Source: a virus
DNA length: 40,019 nt
Direction: 5' to 3' (one strand)
Virus record (IMG/VR): IMGVR_UViG_3300025099_000049
Coordinates: 1-40,019 of that record
The notes under the pieces: generated by a model
What the model was told of the DNA's origin: nothing
Databases searched by the model: none
What the model saw: the letters and a program-made list of their open reading frames with translations, nothing else
Program-made: the position numbers and the translations under genes
Shown: positions 5,928 through 14,996 of the stretch, piece after piece
Layout: every line of letters begins with the position of its first letter
Numbering within the stretch: position 1 is the first letter of the stretch

Positions 5928-7597
5928 GCGTAAACGCAAAGCAATTACTTAGCAGAAATGAAACGCTGAAAGAAGACCGTACTCTTTGGGACGGCTTCTA
6001 TCAAGACGTTGTTGATTTTATGCGAATGGGTAAACAGGCTCCTAACGAACAGCGAGTCTCTGGTACTCAAAGGCATAAGCATTACGACTCGACTGCGCCA
6101 CATGCTTCAAAGACTCTTGCTTTAATTATGGCAGAGACTTTGACAAGCAAAGCGATTCAGTGGTTCGGCTTTAAAATTCCTGAGTCATCTCAATATGCTG
6201 ATTTTAATGACGACCAGGATGTTCTGCGCTGGTTCGATGATTTATCTAAAAGCGTTAACTTCGCTCTTCAGCAAAGCAACTTTTACGTTGTTATTAATGA
6301 AGTGTACGAAGACTTTAATTCATTCGCCACAGTCTGCCTGTATATGGAAGAGGCAAGGCTAAAGCATAAAGGGTTTAACGGATTAAACTTTAGAGCGTTG
6401 CCAATCAGCTCTTACGTTTTTGCTGAAAGCGAATCAGGATTAGTTGATACAGTTTTTTGGGAGTACGAAAGAACAGCGCGGCAAATGGTGCAGCAGTTTG
6501 GTGAAAAGAATATTCCAGACCCTGTTCGCAAAGCATTAGAAAAAACTCCTGACGATAAGTTTGATTTGGTAAGAGTGGTAGCCCCCGTTGACGAAATTGG
6601 CGCGAAAGTGGCGAGTAAGTTTGCATACGCTCACGTTGATATTTTCAAAGATATGTCTTTGGTATTAGACCAACGCGGCTACCATGAAAATCCATATATG
6701 GTTGGACGCTGGGATAAAGCATCTGGGGAAACAAGAGGACGCGGCCCTGCCATGATAGCGATGGATGATATTAAATCGCTTAACCAATTAAGAAAGCTTG
6801 AGCTTACTGGATTAGAAAAAGCAGTCAACCCTTCCATACTAACTGGCGAAGAAGGTTTTATCGGCAACGTCAAGTTGGGCGGTAACTCAATCGTCTACTC
6901 GCGTGATCCGCAGAACGTCAGGCTATTACCTACAGAATTACGACTCGACCTTTCCTCGTTAAAAGCAAATGAGCTGCGCCAGGGTATCCGCGATATGTAC
7001 TTGACGGATCAATTAAACTTGCCTAGCAGCTCGCGCATGACAGCAGAAGAAATTATGACAAGGCGCGGCGAGATGGAAAGACTGCTTGGCCCGACGATAG
7101 CAAGATTTGAAACTGAAGTTCTTGGGCCAATGCTGGAAAGAGCCGTTGGTATCATGTTGCGATCAGGAGCGATTGCTCCACCGCCAGAAGTTTTAAACGG
7201 TTTAGATAAGATTGACATTGAGTACGTTGGGCAACTGGCAAGAGCGCAGCGAGTTTCTGAAGTTCAATCCATGCAAAGCTGGCTGGGCATGTTAGCGGAA
7301 TGGGGGCAACTTGATCCAGAGGTTATGCAGATTCCTGACCTTCCAGCGATGGCGAGATTGGCAGCGCCAATTTTGGGAGTACCAAAAAAAGGTATACGAG
7401 GCGCGGCTGAAACTCAAGAAAAGATTGGTGAGGTTAAACAAAAAGAAGCAGCGATGCTCCAGCAGCAACAAGCGGCCCAGGTCGCGGAGTCGGCTGGCAA
7501 GGCAGCGCCTGCAATGAAAGTCTTACAAGAGGGAGCGGCAAATTTAAGTGACGAAGACAAGCAAGCACTCGTCCAGCAATTCTACGAACAAGGGTAG
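5924..7597 (+). CDS. portal protein (head-tail connector, T7 gp8-like)
   Basis: A 557-residue protein of the podovirus head-tail connector family (PF12236 type). The start AKQLLSRNETLKEDRTLWDGFYQDVVDFM is characteristic in pattern, with the following HYDSTAPHASKTLA segment present in these portals. It forms the dodecameric ring at one capsid vertex through which DNA enters and leaves, binding the terminase and tail tube A. The C-terminus is glutamine- and alanine-rich (KEAAMLQQQQAAQ), typical of the crown/barrel. Length matches the family. It overlaps the preceding gene by ATGA and the following small gene by 50 bases. Confidence 0.92.
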   Translation: MSVNAKQLLSRNETLKEDRTLWDGFYQDVVDFMRMGKQAPNEQRVSGTQRHKHYDSTAPHASKTLALIMAETLTSKAIQWFGFKIPESSQYADFNDDQDVLRWFDDLSKSVNFALQQSNFYVVINEVYEDFNSFATVCLYMEEARLKHKGFNGLNFRALPISSYVFAESESGLVDTVFWEYERTARQMVQQFGEKNIPDPVRKALEKTPDDKFDLVRVVAPVDEIGAKVASKFAYAHVDIFKDMSLVLDQRGYHENPYMVGRWDKASGETRGRGPAMIAMDDIKSLNQLRKLELTGLEKAVNPSILTGEEGFIGNVKLGGNSIVYSRDPQNVRLLPTELRLDLSSLKANELRQGIRDMYLTDQLNLPSSSRMTAEEIMTRRGEMERLLGPTIARFETEVLGPMLERAVGIMLRSGAIAPPPEVLNGLDKIDIEYVGQLARAQRVSEVQSMQSWLGMLAEWGQLDPEVMQIPDLPAMARLAAPILGVPKKGIRGAAETQEKIGEVKQKEAAMLQQQQAAQVAESAGKAAPAMKVLQEGAANLSDEDKQALVQQFYEQG

Positions 7598-7796
7598 CGA
7601 TAAGCTGTTACGAGCGTTTTACGATACATTCAAAAGCCAAAGTGGCTCCGTAGTCTACGAGCATCTTCAAGATGTTTATAACAACACATCCAGTTTTGTT
7701 CCTGGCGAACCTGAGACTACGGCTTATAACGAAGGTTGCCGTGCGGTGTTCTTACAGATAAAGCACAACTTGGAACGCTGGGAAAACAGAGGGTAA
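7548..7796 (+). CDS. Bbp19-like small phage protein (82 aa)
   Basis: The protein core LLRAFYDTFKSQSGSVVYEHLQDVYNN, then FVPGEPETTAYNEGCRAVFLQI, matches the small conserved protein between portal and scaffold in Bordetella BPP-1-like and marine podoviruses (Bbp19-like domain). The gene begins with GTG 7548 inside the portal gene; the serine- and asparagine-rich first 15 residues may not be part of the conserved unit, so the start is uncertain. It lies four bases before the scaffold gene. The molecular role is unknown; location suggests head assembly. Confidence 0.7.
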   Translation: MTKTSKHSSSNSTNKGSDKLLRAFYDTFKSQSGSVVYEHLQDVYNNTSSFVPGEPETTAYNEGCRAVFLQIKHNLERWENRG

Positions 7797-7799
7797 CAC

Positions 7800-8660
7800 A
7801 TGAGCGAAGAAACGATAACCTCAGAAGTAGAGGCCGTGGAATCAACCGAAGCAGTAGAAGAAACAGCAGAAGAAGTAGCAGAAGTAGCGGAGAAATCTTG
7901 GCGGGATGAATTGCCAGATGACTTGCAGGGAATTAAAACCTTGGAGAAATTCAAGGACGTTTCAGGTCTAGCTAAAAGTTACGTTGAAACGGAACGGTAT
8001 TTTGAGGGAGCAGTACGCATCCCAGACGAGAAAGCATCCACTGAAGAGTGGGAGCGGTATTACACAAAGTTGGGTCGTCCAGAACAGCCAGACGGCTACG
8101 AGTTTGAAAAAGTTGAGTTGCCAGAGGGCATGAGCTACGACGACAACTTTGAAAAAGCTTTTCTGAATAAAGCTCACAACGCAGGCTTGAACAATAAGCA
8201 AGTCAGCGAGCTTTACGATTGGTGGAACAGTACAAGTAAGGATATGTACGTTGAAGGCCAAGTTGAATCTGAGAATACAATTCAGAGAGCAGAGATAGAG
8301 TTAAGAGCGGATTGGGGCAGGCAATATGATGAGAAGCTTGCAGGAGTACAGCGATTGGTTGATAAGTATGCTGACGGCGCTGACAAGCAATACTTGGAAG
8401 AGTCAGGTGTGGGCAACAACCCTGGCTTGGCAAGATTCTTGGATCGACTTGCTAAAGACTTTGGCGAAGGCCGTCACTTGGGTGATCCAAAAGTCAATGC
8501 CTTTACTGATCCTGAGTCGGCTCAACTTGCTAAAGACGCATTTTATAACGATACGAAGAGCGACGATTATCAAGCTTACTTCGATGAAACTCACCCGCGT
8601 CATAACCAGATGGTTAAGATGATTGACCGCTGGAACACGACGATTCACGGGGAGGAGTAA
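7800..8660 (+). CDS. capsid assembly scaffolding protein
   Basis: The 286-residue protein is very acidic at the N-terminus, with long E/A/V repeats (TEAVEETAEEVAEVAE) and extended helical, charged regions, as expected for a scaffold that guides capsid polymerisation and leaves the head before packaging. It has the segment SWRDELPDDLQGIKTLEKFKD and a RPEQPDGYEF motif often seen in podovirus scaffolds. It has a good ribosome binding site (GGGTAACAC before ATG 7800). It lies between portal and capsid, the usual place. Confidence 0.85.
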   Translation: MSEETITSEVEAVESTEAVEETAEEVAEVAEKSWRDELPDDLQGIKTLEKFKDVSGLAKSYVETERYFEGAVRIPDEKASTEEWERYYTKLGRPEQPDGYEFEKVELPEGMSYDDNFEKAFLNKAHNAGLNNKQVSELYDWWNSTSKDMYVEGQVESENTIQRAEIELRADWGRQYDEKLAGVQRLVDKYADGADKQYLEESGVGNNPGLARFLDRLAKDFGEGRHLGDPKVNAFTDPESAQLAKDAFYNDTKSDDYQAYFDETHPRHNQMVKMIDRWNTTIHGEE

Positions 8661-8939
8661 ATGGGATTAAGCCAGGATATTAAATGTAGCGATTGCTTGT
8701 ATTTCATCGATGCTACAAGCACTTGCGAAGAGTACAGCGCATCGGTAGAGCGAGAAGAAACAAGAAACTGTTATTTTTTTCGAGCTTTACCGAAAGACGA
8801 TCCTTCTATGGACAAGCCTATGGCCCCTAAGAAGACCGTTAAGAAGAAACGCCGCAAGGCTGTTCCTGACAACCCTAAGAGGGCCAGGGCAAAAAGTCAG
8901 GGGAGTCCAACTTATGGGCAACTCTCCGCAATAACTTAA
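8661..8939 (+). CDS. cysteine-containing basic hypothetical protein (92 aa)
   Basis: The N-terminal half contains four spaced cysteines (CSDCLYF, TCEEY, NCYFF) that could bind zinc, and the C-terminal half is strongly basic and rich in lysine, arginine and proline (KKTVKKKRRKAVPDNPKRARAK). ATG 8661 follows the scaffold stop directly, with GGAGGAG just upstream. Such a zinc-plus-basic-tail protein located between scaffold and major capsid is found in related phages, but I do not know its function; DNA binding inside the head is a guess. Confidence 0.65.
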   Translation: MGLSQDIKCSDCLYFIDATSTCEEYSASVEREETRNCYFFRALPKDDPSMDKPMAPKKTVKKKRRKAVPDNPKRARAKSQGSPTYGQLSAIT

Positions 8940-8959
8940 TTAATTTATAGGAGAGAGTA

Positions 8960-9832
8960 ATGTCTAACCAAATTAACAAGGCATTTGAGACTTCCTTCTC
9001 CGATAACTTTATCCACCTTGCAAGTCAAAAGACTAGCAAGCTGGCTGGAGCGGTTCGGATGGAACAGGTCAACGATGCGAAGCAATTTTTCTTCGATAGA
9101 ATGGATACCGTTTCGATGGTTCAATCTATCAGTCGGCATGAAGATACACCTCTAACCGAGGTTCCATTTTCAAGACGACGCGTAACATTTAACACATACA
9201 GAGCCGTTGACTTGATCGACAATCCTGATCGAGTGAAGATGGCAAAAGACCCAACGTCGCCTACCATGAAGCAATTGATGGCGGCTATGAATCGGCAGAA
9301 AGACGATGTAATTATCGCCGCTGCTCTTGGAAGTGCTTACTCAGTAAACTCTTCTGACACAGCTTCTGCGGTAAGTCTTCCTTCTGGACAGCAAATTGCA
9401 AATGGTGGTAGTGACTTGACACTCGCTAAATTGCTTGAAGCTAAGAAGAAGTTATTGAGCAACGACGTTGATCCAGCAGAAGAGCCAATGTATATCGTTT
9501 GCGGCCCTGACCAATTGGAAGCGTTGTTGAACGTAACAACCAATACGAGTGTTGACTATAACAGCGTCAGAGCATTAATGAACGCAGAGCTTGACACATG
9601 GGCTGGATTTAAGTTCATCATTTCTAATCGTCTTGCTAAGAGCGGAAATATTAGAAGCTGTTTCGCATGGGCGAAGTCTGGACTTGGCCTTGCCATGAAC
9701 GGTACTCCAAATATCCGAATCTCTGAGAGAAGCGATAAAAACTACAGTACTCAGGTTTTTGTTGAATGTTCACTGGGCGCGACACGCATCGAGGACGAGA
9801 AAGTTGTCCAAATCGATTGTGACGAATCCTAA
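8960..9832 (+). CDS. major capsid protein
   Basis: A 290-residue protein placed directly after the scaffold with a strong ribosome binding site (AGGAGAGAG). Its first part (SNQINKAFETSFSDNFIHLASQKTS) and later KDPTSPTMKQLMAAMNRQKDD helix are typical of the capsid proteins of BPP-1-like and marine podoviruses, which have the HK97 fold. A beta-rich C-terminus follows. It is slightly short for the group (about 300-340). It should be the main structural component of the icosahedral head. Codon use is high in preferred codons, which fits high expression. Confidence 0.88.
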   Translation: MSNQINKAFETSFSDNFIHLASQKTSKLAGAVRMEQVNDAKQFFFDRMDTVSMVQSISRHEDTPLTEVPFSRRRVTFNTYRAVDLIDNPDRVKMAKDPTSPTMKQLMAAMNRQKDDVIIAAALGSAYSVNSSDTASAVSLPSGQQIANGGSDLTLAKLLEAKKKLLSNDVDPAEEPMYIVCGPDQLEALLNVTTNTSVDYNSVRALMNAELDTWAGFKFIISNRLAKSGNIRSCFAWAKSGLGLAMNGTPNIRISERSDKNYSTQVFVECSLGATRIEDEKVVQIDCDES

Positions 9833-9866
9833 ACCTGATTACTTAATTTAACTAGGAGTATTAAAA

Positions 9867-10421
9867 ATGGCTACTGCATATTCAACAGAGCTAACCAACT
9901 ATGAGGCTACTCCTCAAGTTATGGTGGACTCTGGAAGTGCCGGTGGAAAGGTTCGCGTATGGTCTGACACCATCGCTGCTGGAACTGGCGACATTGACGA
10001 CAACGACATCCTTATGATGGCTGAAATTCCGTCCAACGCAAAGATCAAGTCTATCAAGTTGTACAACGATGACTTGGACAGCAACGGATCGCCAGCTTTG
10101 GTAACTGATGTTGGTATTTACAACGGTAACGTAAAGTTTAACGACACTGACGGTTCTGCCACAGCTTATGCTGCGGAAGGCGTTATTGATCGTGACTGCT
10201 ACGGTACGGTAATGACTACGCTTCAAGCAGCTAACACGGCTGGCGTTGAAGTTCGTTATGAAACCCTTGGCGTTGAAACGGTTGGAAACTTTATGTGGGA
10301 AGACGCTGGATTGACTTCTGATCCTGGCAAAATGCTTCGCATTGCGTTGACAATCGAAACTGCGGCTGCAACTGCGGCTGCTGGTGACGTAACGATGGTA
10401 GTTGAGTACATCGTAAACTAA
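9867..10421 (+). CDS. putative head decoration or minor capsid protein (184 aa)
   Basis: The protein is almost entirely beta-strand in character, rich in alanine, threonine, glycine and aspartate with repeated DxD and DNGS-type turns (DIDDNDILMMAEIP, DSNGSPALVTDVGIYNGN). It lacks cysteine-rich or membrane parts. Position between the major capsid gene and a strong terminator, plus a good ribosome binding site (TAGGAG), suggests a highly produced virion surface protein, similar to proteins in the Bbp16 position of BPP-1-like phages. The exact role is inferred. Confidence 0.65.
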   Translation: MATAYSTELTNYEATPQVMVDSGSAGGKVRVWSDTIAAGTGDIDDNDILMMAEIPSNAKIKSIKLYNDDLDSNGSPALVTDVGIYNGNVKFNDTDGSATAYAAEGVIDRDCYGTVMTTLQAANTAGVEVRYETLGVETVGNFMWEDAGLTSDPGKMLRIALTIETAAATAAAGDVTMVVEYIVN

Positions 10422-10427
10422 CGGATT

Positions 10428-10456
10428 GGGGGAGGCTTCGGCTTCCCCCTTTCTTT
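10428..10456 (+). terminator. intrinsic terminator after the head genes
   Basis: GGGGGAGGC (10428-10436) pairs with GCTTCCCCC (10441-10449) around a TTCG tetraloop, a nine-pair stem with one G-T pair, followed by TTTCTTT. This is a textbook rho-independent terminator. It separates abundant head genes from tail genes and probably lets only a fraction of transcripts continue downstream. Confidence 0.92.
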
Positions 10457-10471
10457 AACTATTGGTAGACA

Positions 10472-11047
10472 ATGGCATCTTTTGTTGAAATTACATCGAA
10501 TGCGCTAAGACTTTTAGGTGACGATCCTATCACTTCTTTATCTGATGATTCAGAACGAGCGAGATTAGTTAATGCTCTGTATGAGGAAGTCAGAGATGAG
10601 GTAACTCGCGCTGCAATGTGGAACTGCGCTAAAGATCGCCAAGTGTTAGCTTCATTAGCAACAACGCCAGCATTTGGCTGGTCGTTTTATCATCAGCTTC
10701 CATCTGACTGTTTGCGTGTCGTTGATGTGCTATCAGGCGACATTCGAGTTGAGCATGAGTTGGAAGGAAGAAAGTTAATGACAGATGAAAGTTCTGTCAA
10801 TTTAATTTTTCTGAAAAAAATAACTGATCCGAATGACATGGATAGTTTGTTCATCGGAGTCTACACGGCAAAACTTGCCGCAGAACTTGCCGAGCCAATT
10901 ACAGGCAGTCGCTCTTTAGCAGAACAAATGTGGCAACTTTATGAACGCAAAGTGCGTGAAGCTAGAACAATTGATTCTCAGGAAGGCACAGTATCTAATT
11001 TGGATATACAGCAACTTGTAGACGCTAGAGCAGGCACGGTACTTTAA
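10472..11047 (+). CDS. tail tubular protein A (T7 gp11-like)
   Basis: This 191-residue protein shows the family hallmarks of the gatekeeper ring between portal and nozzle: an N-terminal ALRLLGDDPITSL segment, then RARLVNALYEEVRDEVTRAAMWNCAKDR, and a FGWSFYHQLPSDCLRVVDV core. The C-terminal helical segment (QMWQLYERKVREARTIDSQEG) is also typical. It starts 16 bases after the terminator and its end overlaps the start of tail tube B by one base. It connects head to tail and keeps DNA inside the head. Confidence 0.9.
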   Translation: MASFVEITSNALRLLGDDPITSLSDDSERARLVNALYEEVRDEVTRAAMWNCAKDRQVLASLATTPAFGWSFYHQLPSDCLRVVDVLSGDIRVEHELEGRKLMTDESSVNLIFLKKITDPNDMDSLFIGVYTAKLAAELAEPITGSRSLAEQMWQLYERKVREARTIDSQEGTVSNLDIQQLVDARAGTVL

Positions 11048-13425
11048 TGGCAAAATCTGCTTCAATAATTTCCACGTTCACGGCTGGCGAAGTAACAGAA
11101 CGCCTGGACGGACGGACTGACCTTGCTAAGTACAAAGACTCTTTGAAGACTTTGGAAAATGGCATCGTGCTTCCTCATGGCGGTATTAAAAGTCGAGGTG
11201 GCTTTCATTTTGTTGCAGATGTCAAAGCGACAGCCGCTGGATCAGAATTGGTTACTAACGGAACTTTTGCCAGCAACATTACAGGGTGGACAGATAAAAG
11301 TGTTGGGAGTGGATCATCGATAGCTCATGCGACCAACTTAATGAACATCGTTTCAGTCGATGCCAGTAATTACGGATGGGCTGAAGATAGTTTTACGACT
11401 GTCGCTGGAGTTCGCTATGTAATGAGTTTCACGATTGGCACTGGCGCAATTAACGTGCAGATCGGAACGGCTACCGCAGGCGAGCAAATTCTAGCTTCTA
11501 CTTCTTATACAGCAGCGACTCACACGATTGAGTTTACAGCAATAAGCACTTCGACTTTTATAGGTTTTAAGCACACTACTGGCGCAACGCATACTTTGGA
11601 TAATGTTTCAGTCAAATCAGGGACGCAGGATGCAAAAGTTCGCTTAGTGCCTTTTGAGTTTTCAGTCACGCAACCTTACATATTAGAGTTTGGCAATTTA
11701 TATATCCGTATATACAAGGACAACGGGCAAATTCAATCAGGTGGTAAGCCAGTAGAAATCACTACAACTTATCTGACGGCAGACTTGCCTTCACTAGCCT
11801 TTGCCCAAAGTGCAGATACTTTATATATATCGCATAAAGAATACGCTCCGAGAAAGCTGACTCGCTCGTCACATACTTCTTGGACGTTAGCAAAAATTAG
11901 TTTTACCGGCTCTACGTTCCCATCTACTTTTTGCGCTGGCTCCGCAGGCGTTGGAACAGATGGTAATGACAAGAACCCAGGCGCAGTCACTTTCTTTAAC
12001 CAAAGATTATTTTGGGGAGGAAGCAATACTGATCCTCAAAAGATTTGGGGAAGTGAAGTAGCAAGCTTTGAGTCTATGGATCAAGGCAGCGCGGGAGCTG
12101 ATAACAGCGTTGAGTTTACTTTAGTGGCAAATCAGGTAAACGCAATTCAATGGCTGGCAGAATCGACTGACATGTTATGCGGAACACTGGGCGGCGAGTT
12201 TACAATTACTGGAGGACAGGACGATAATATTTCTCCGACAAATATTAAAGCGGTTCGCCAAGCTGGTTTCGGAAGCAACAAAGTAGCACCTCTTAATGTA
12301 GGTAACTTACTTTTGTTCAATCAAAGAGCTGGGCGAAAAGTAAGAGAGTTGGTATTTAGCTTTGACGTTGACGGATATTTAGCGCCTGACATTACTTTGC
12401 TTGCAGAGCATGTTAGCGAATCGGGTGTCGTGGACATGGCTTACCAGCAAGAAGAAGACACCATTGTTTGGGCGTGTACTGCTGACGGAGTGTTAATCGG
12501 TTGTACTTACTTGCGCGACCAGAATGTAGTGGCATGGCATCGTCATCCAGTAGGCGGCGATATGCCGGTAATCGAATCAGTAGCTGTTATCCCTTCTTCT
12601 GATGGTTTAAGAGATGAGCTTTGGATTAGCGTTAAGAAAAGAGTTAATGGAGTAACAAAAAGATTTGTTGAATGGCTTGACCCGTATGTTTTTGCTGACT
12701 CATGTTTAACGCTGGATAATCCTGTAACAATTACAGGGGCGACACAAGCTAATCCTGTAGTGGTGACGGCAGCGTCGCATGGATTTTCAAACGGTGATCT
12801 GGTTGACATTAAAAAAGTAATGGGAATGACTGAGTTGAATGGCAATCGTTACAAGGTTGCCAATCAAGCTACGAACACGTTTGAACTGACGAACCAAACG
12901 ACAGGAGCCAATATCAATGGCACTGCGTTTGGAGCATACGACTCTGCTGGAGAAGTTCGGAAGGGTGTAACCACAATCACTGGTCTAGCGCATCTGGAAG
13001 GCGAGTCGGTAAAAATAGTAGGAAACGGCGCAGTCTTTCCAGATAAAACTGTAAGCGGTGGCTCAGTCACAGTTTCAAGTGCCGTATCTGAAGCTTATGT
13101 TGGGCAGGGATTTTCAGGAGTGATTAAACCTAGCAGGCCAGAGTTTGGAACACCTACTGGAACGAGCCAGGGTAGAAAGAAAAGAGCCAATCAGATTTTA
13201 GTTCGATTGATTAACACAACTGGAATCAAAATCAATGGCGACCAAATCCCATTTAGATCATCTGCTGATGCAATGGGCAGTCCTCCAGCAGCTTTTACTG
13301 GAGATAAAAAAGTGATGAACTTAGGTTATGACCGCGATGGCTTTGTCGAGATAAAGCAAGATCAGCCTTTGGATTTTCATGTGGTCGCCGTAATCATGGA
13401 CATGAATGTCGGGGAACACTTCTAA
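11047..13425 (+). CDS. tail tubular protein B (T7 gp12-like nozzle) with inserted domains
   Basis: A 792-residue nozzle protein. The start contains FTAGEVTERLDGRTDLAKY and NGIVLPHGGIKSRGGFHFV, which are diagnostic of the family; PFEFSVTQPYILEFGN follows. Between these, residues about 67-192 form an inserted beta-domain beginning ELVTNGTFASNITGWT and ending TLDNVSVKSG, a pattern typical of carbohydrate-binding (CBM4/9-like) modules. Near residue 560-650 another beta-domain with VTITGATQANPVVVTAASHG and GMTELNGNRYKVA resembles the Ub-activating enzyme E1 FCCH-type insertion found in tail proteins. The nozzle normally closes the tail tube and may touch the host surface; the inserted modules suggest glycan contact. 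Confidence 0.9.
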   Translation: MAKSASIISTFTAGEVTERLDGRTDLAKYKDSLKTLENGIVLPHGGIKSRGGFHFVADVKATAAGSELVTNGTFASNITGWTDKSVGSGSSIAHATNLMNIVSVDASNYGWAEDSFTTVAGVRYVMSFTIGTGAINVQIGTATAGEQILASTSYTAATHTIEFTAISTSTFIGFKHTTGATHTLDNVSVKSGTQDAKVRLVPFEFSVTQPYILEFGNLYIRIYKDNGQIQSGGKPVEITTTYLTADLPSLAFAQSADTLYISHKEYAPRKLTRSSHTSWTLAKISFTGSTFPSTFCAGSAGVGTDGNDKNPGAVTFFNQRLFWGGSNTDPQKIWGSEVASFESMDQGSAGADNSVEFTLVANQVNAIQWLAESTDMLCGTLGGEFTITGGQDDNISPTNIKAVRQAGFGSNKVAPLNVGNLLLFNQRAGRKVRELVFSFDVDGYLAPDITLLAEHVSESGVVDMAYQQEEDTIVWACTADGVLIGCTYLRDQNVVAWHRHPVGGDMPVIESVAVIPSSDGLRDELWISVKKRVNGVTKRFVEWLDPYVFADSCLTLDNPVTITGATQANPVVVTAASHGFSNGDLVDIKKVMGMTELNGNRYKVANQATNTFELTNQTTGANINGTAFGAYDSAGEVRKGVTTITGLAHLEGESVKIVGNGAVFPDKTVSGGSVTVSSAVSEAYVGQGFSGVIKPSRPEFGTPTGTSQGRKKRANQILVRLINTTGIKINGDQIPFRSSADAMGSPPAAFTGDKKVMNLGYDRDGFVEIKQDQPLDFHVVAVIMDMNVGEHF

Positions 13426-13870
13426 ACGCTGGGTAACTGGCTTTGAACCGTGGCATCTGGACGCTTTAAATTTTAGAGCGAGAGAAGCCCGAATATTTAA
13501 GAAGATTGATCGTAACGCTGACGCTCAAGTTAAAGCTACGCAACGTGGAACAGCGTTTACGGGATTTTCAGAAGAAGGAATTATAGGATGCGCTGGCATC
13601 GTTCCTGTTTGGCGCGGCGTAGGTCATGCTTGGGTTGTCTTGGGGAAAGATTATAAAGCTCATCGTATTTGGATGCACAAGCAAGTTGTTGCATTTCAAG
13701 ATAAGATTATTGCGGGTATGAATTTGCATAGAGTAGAAGCGACAGTCATGTGCGAGTTTACACCTGGTATTCAATGGCTTGAAAGAATGGGTTTCCAATT
13801 AGAAGGGAAGAAGCGTAAGTACGGGCCTGATGGCAAAGATCATTATTCATACGCAAGGATTATTGAATGA
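13406..13870 (+). CDS. GNAT-like acyltransferase / T7 gp13-like protein
   Basis: The 154-residue protein has features of the N-acetyltransferase fold: a central beta-strand IIGCAGIVPVWRGVGHAWVVL, and a late ATVMCEFTPGIQWLERMGFQLEGKKRKYGPDG segment, which corresponds to the conserved C-terminal GF motif of GNATs. In podoviruses a protein of this type (DUF2833, T7 gp13 position) sits immediately after tail tube B and is required for proper virion formation. Whether it is enzymatically active is unknown. It overlaps the previous gene by 20 bases and the next by 4 (ATGA). Confidence 0.75.
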   Translation: MSGNTSKRWVTGFEPWHLDALNFRAREARIFKKIDRNADAQVKATQRGTAFTGFSEEGIIGCAGIVPVWRGVGHAWVVLGKDYKAHRIWMHKQVVAFQDKIIAGMNLHRVEATVMCEFTPGIQWLERMGFQLEGKKRKYGPDGKDHYSYARIIE

Positions 13871-14484
13871 CATTGGAAGTTGCTGGGTGGAATATTACTA
13901 CGGGCTGCGAGCGGTTAACGCCAGGATGTGATAACTGCCCTACATATTGGGATGCAAAAGAACGAGGGCTGGACTATCACCCTACATTTAATGCTGATCT
14001 GCTTGGCGTTCCGTTAGTAAATAAAACGCCTACTGCTTATATGGTTTCAGCGGGTAGCGACTTATTCCATGAAGCGATTAGAGCGGAAGAAATTGAGGTC
14101 GTGTTTAAGTTGATGGCTAAAACTTCTTGGCATCATTTTGAAGTGATTACTAAAAGGATAGAGCGCATGGAAGTACTATCGAACAGAGGGCTTGACTGGC
14201 CTGACAATGTGATGGCTGGAGTCACTATTGAAGAATCAAAATATAATTGGCGGCTTGATTGCCTTCGCGATATTAAAGCTAGACGTTTTGTATCTTTTGG
14301 CCCCATGACAGGCAGGATTGGAAAGGTTGATTTGTCTGGTATCGAAGCTGCTGGAGTAGTCGTTGAAGCATGGGGCAAGCCTCGCCCTGTTAAGCAGGAA
14401 TGGATTGACGAAATATATTTGCAGTGTGACGAACAAGATGTGCGAATTGCCAAACAGCATTGGCTGACTCAGGAGGTGGCGTAA
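13867..14484 (+). CDS. DUF5131 (phage Gp37/Gp68) family protein
   Basis: The protein begins with WNITTGCERLTPGCDNC (residues 8-24), a version of the family hallmark W-N-P-x-x-G-C-x-x-x-S/T-P-G-C-x-x-C, giving cysteines at 14, 21 and 24. Later the VITKR, VMAGVTIEES and RFVSFGPMTGRIG segments and KPRPVKQEWIDEIYLQC also fit the family. Related proteins have a three-cysteine cluster resembling radical SAM enzymes, but their activity is not firmly known. At 205 residues it is somewhat shorter than usual (about 230-280). It is placed among tail genes, between the GNAT-like protein and internal virion proteins, an unusual location suggesting cargo or a moron. Confidence 0.85.
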   Translation: MTLEVAGWNITTGCERLTPGCDNCPTYWDAKERGLDYHPTFNADLLGVPLVNKTPTAYMVSAGSDLFHEAIRAEEIEVVFKLMAKTSWHHFEVITKRIERMEVLSNRGLDWPDNVMAGVTIEESKYNWRLDCLRDIKARRFVSFGPMTGRIGKVDLSGIEAAGVVVEAWGKPRPVKQEWIDEIYLQCDEQDVRIAKQHWLTQEVA

Positions 14485-14996
14485 TGGCAGGAGCAGCGAC
14501 ACTTACAGCAACTCAAATAGCAGTCGCGGGTCTTGCGGTGTCGGTTGCTGGCGTTGCTGTTTCGGCTTACGGGCAGAAAAAGCAGGGCGATGCTACCAAC
14601 ATGATTGCTCAGAGAAACGCGCAGATACAAATCCGCGACGCTAAAATAGCCAAGGACAACGCTGAGTTTAACGCGAAGATGAAAGAAAAGCAGGACGACG
14701 CAAGGCGAAGGTCAATGGTTAACAAGCAAGGGGGTAGCGGCGTTGAAGCTGTAGAAGGAACAAACTTGCTTGCTTTAGCGGAACAAGAATTTATTGACGA
14801 CATGAACGCGCAGTTAATACGACGAGGCGGCGCTATAGAGTCTCAAGGATTGCAAGACCAGGCAGTGCTTACTTCAGCAAGCGGCAGAGCCGCTAAATCA
14901 GCAGGAACGACAGGGGCTGGGGCAAGTTTGCTAACGGGGCTAGGCAAAGCTGGGCAGAATTATCAGACGCTAGACGCGCAGGGGGTATTTGGCTAA
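14484..14996 (+). CDS. internal virion protein, small (T7 gp14-like)
   Basis: The 170-residue protein has a hydrophobic N-terminal segment (ATLTATQIAVAGLAVSVAGVAV) followed by a long alanine-rich charged helix with many DAKIAKDNAEFNAKMKEK-type repeats and a glycine/alanine-rich C-terminus. This architecture matches gp14-type ejection proteins that form a pore in the outer membrane. ATG 14484 was chosen because AGGAGG lies seven bases upstream; an upstream TTG at 14460 is unlikely. It overlaps the neighbours by one base on both sides. Confidence 0.8.
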   Translation: MAGAATLTATQIAVAGLAVSVAGVAVSAYGQKKQGDATNMIAQRNAQIQIRDAKIAKDNAEFNAKMKEKQDDARRRSMVNKQGGSGVEAVEGTNLLALAEQEFIDDMNAQLIRRGGAIESQGLQDQAVLTSASGRAAKSAGTTGAGASLLTGLGKAGQNYQTLDAQGVFG

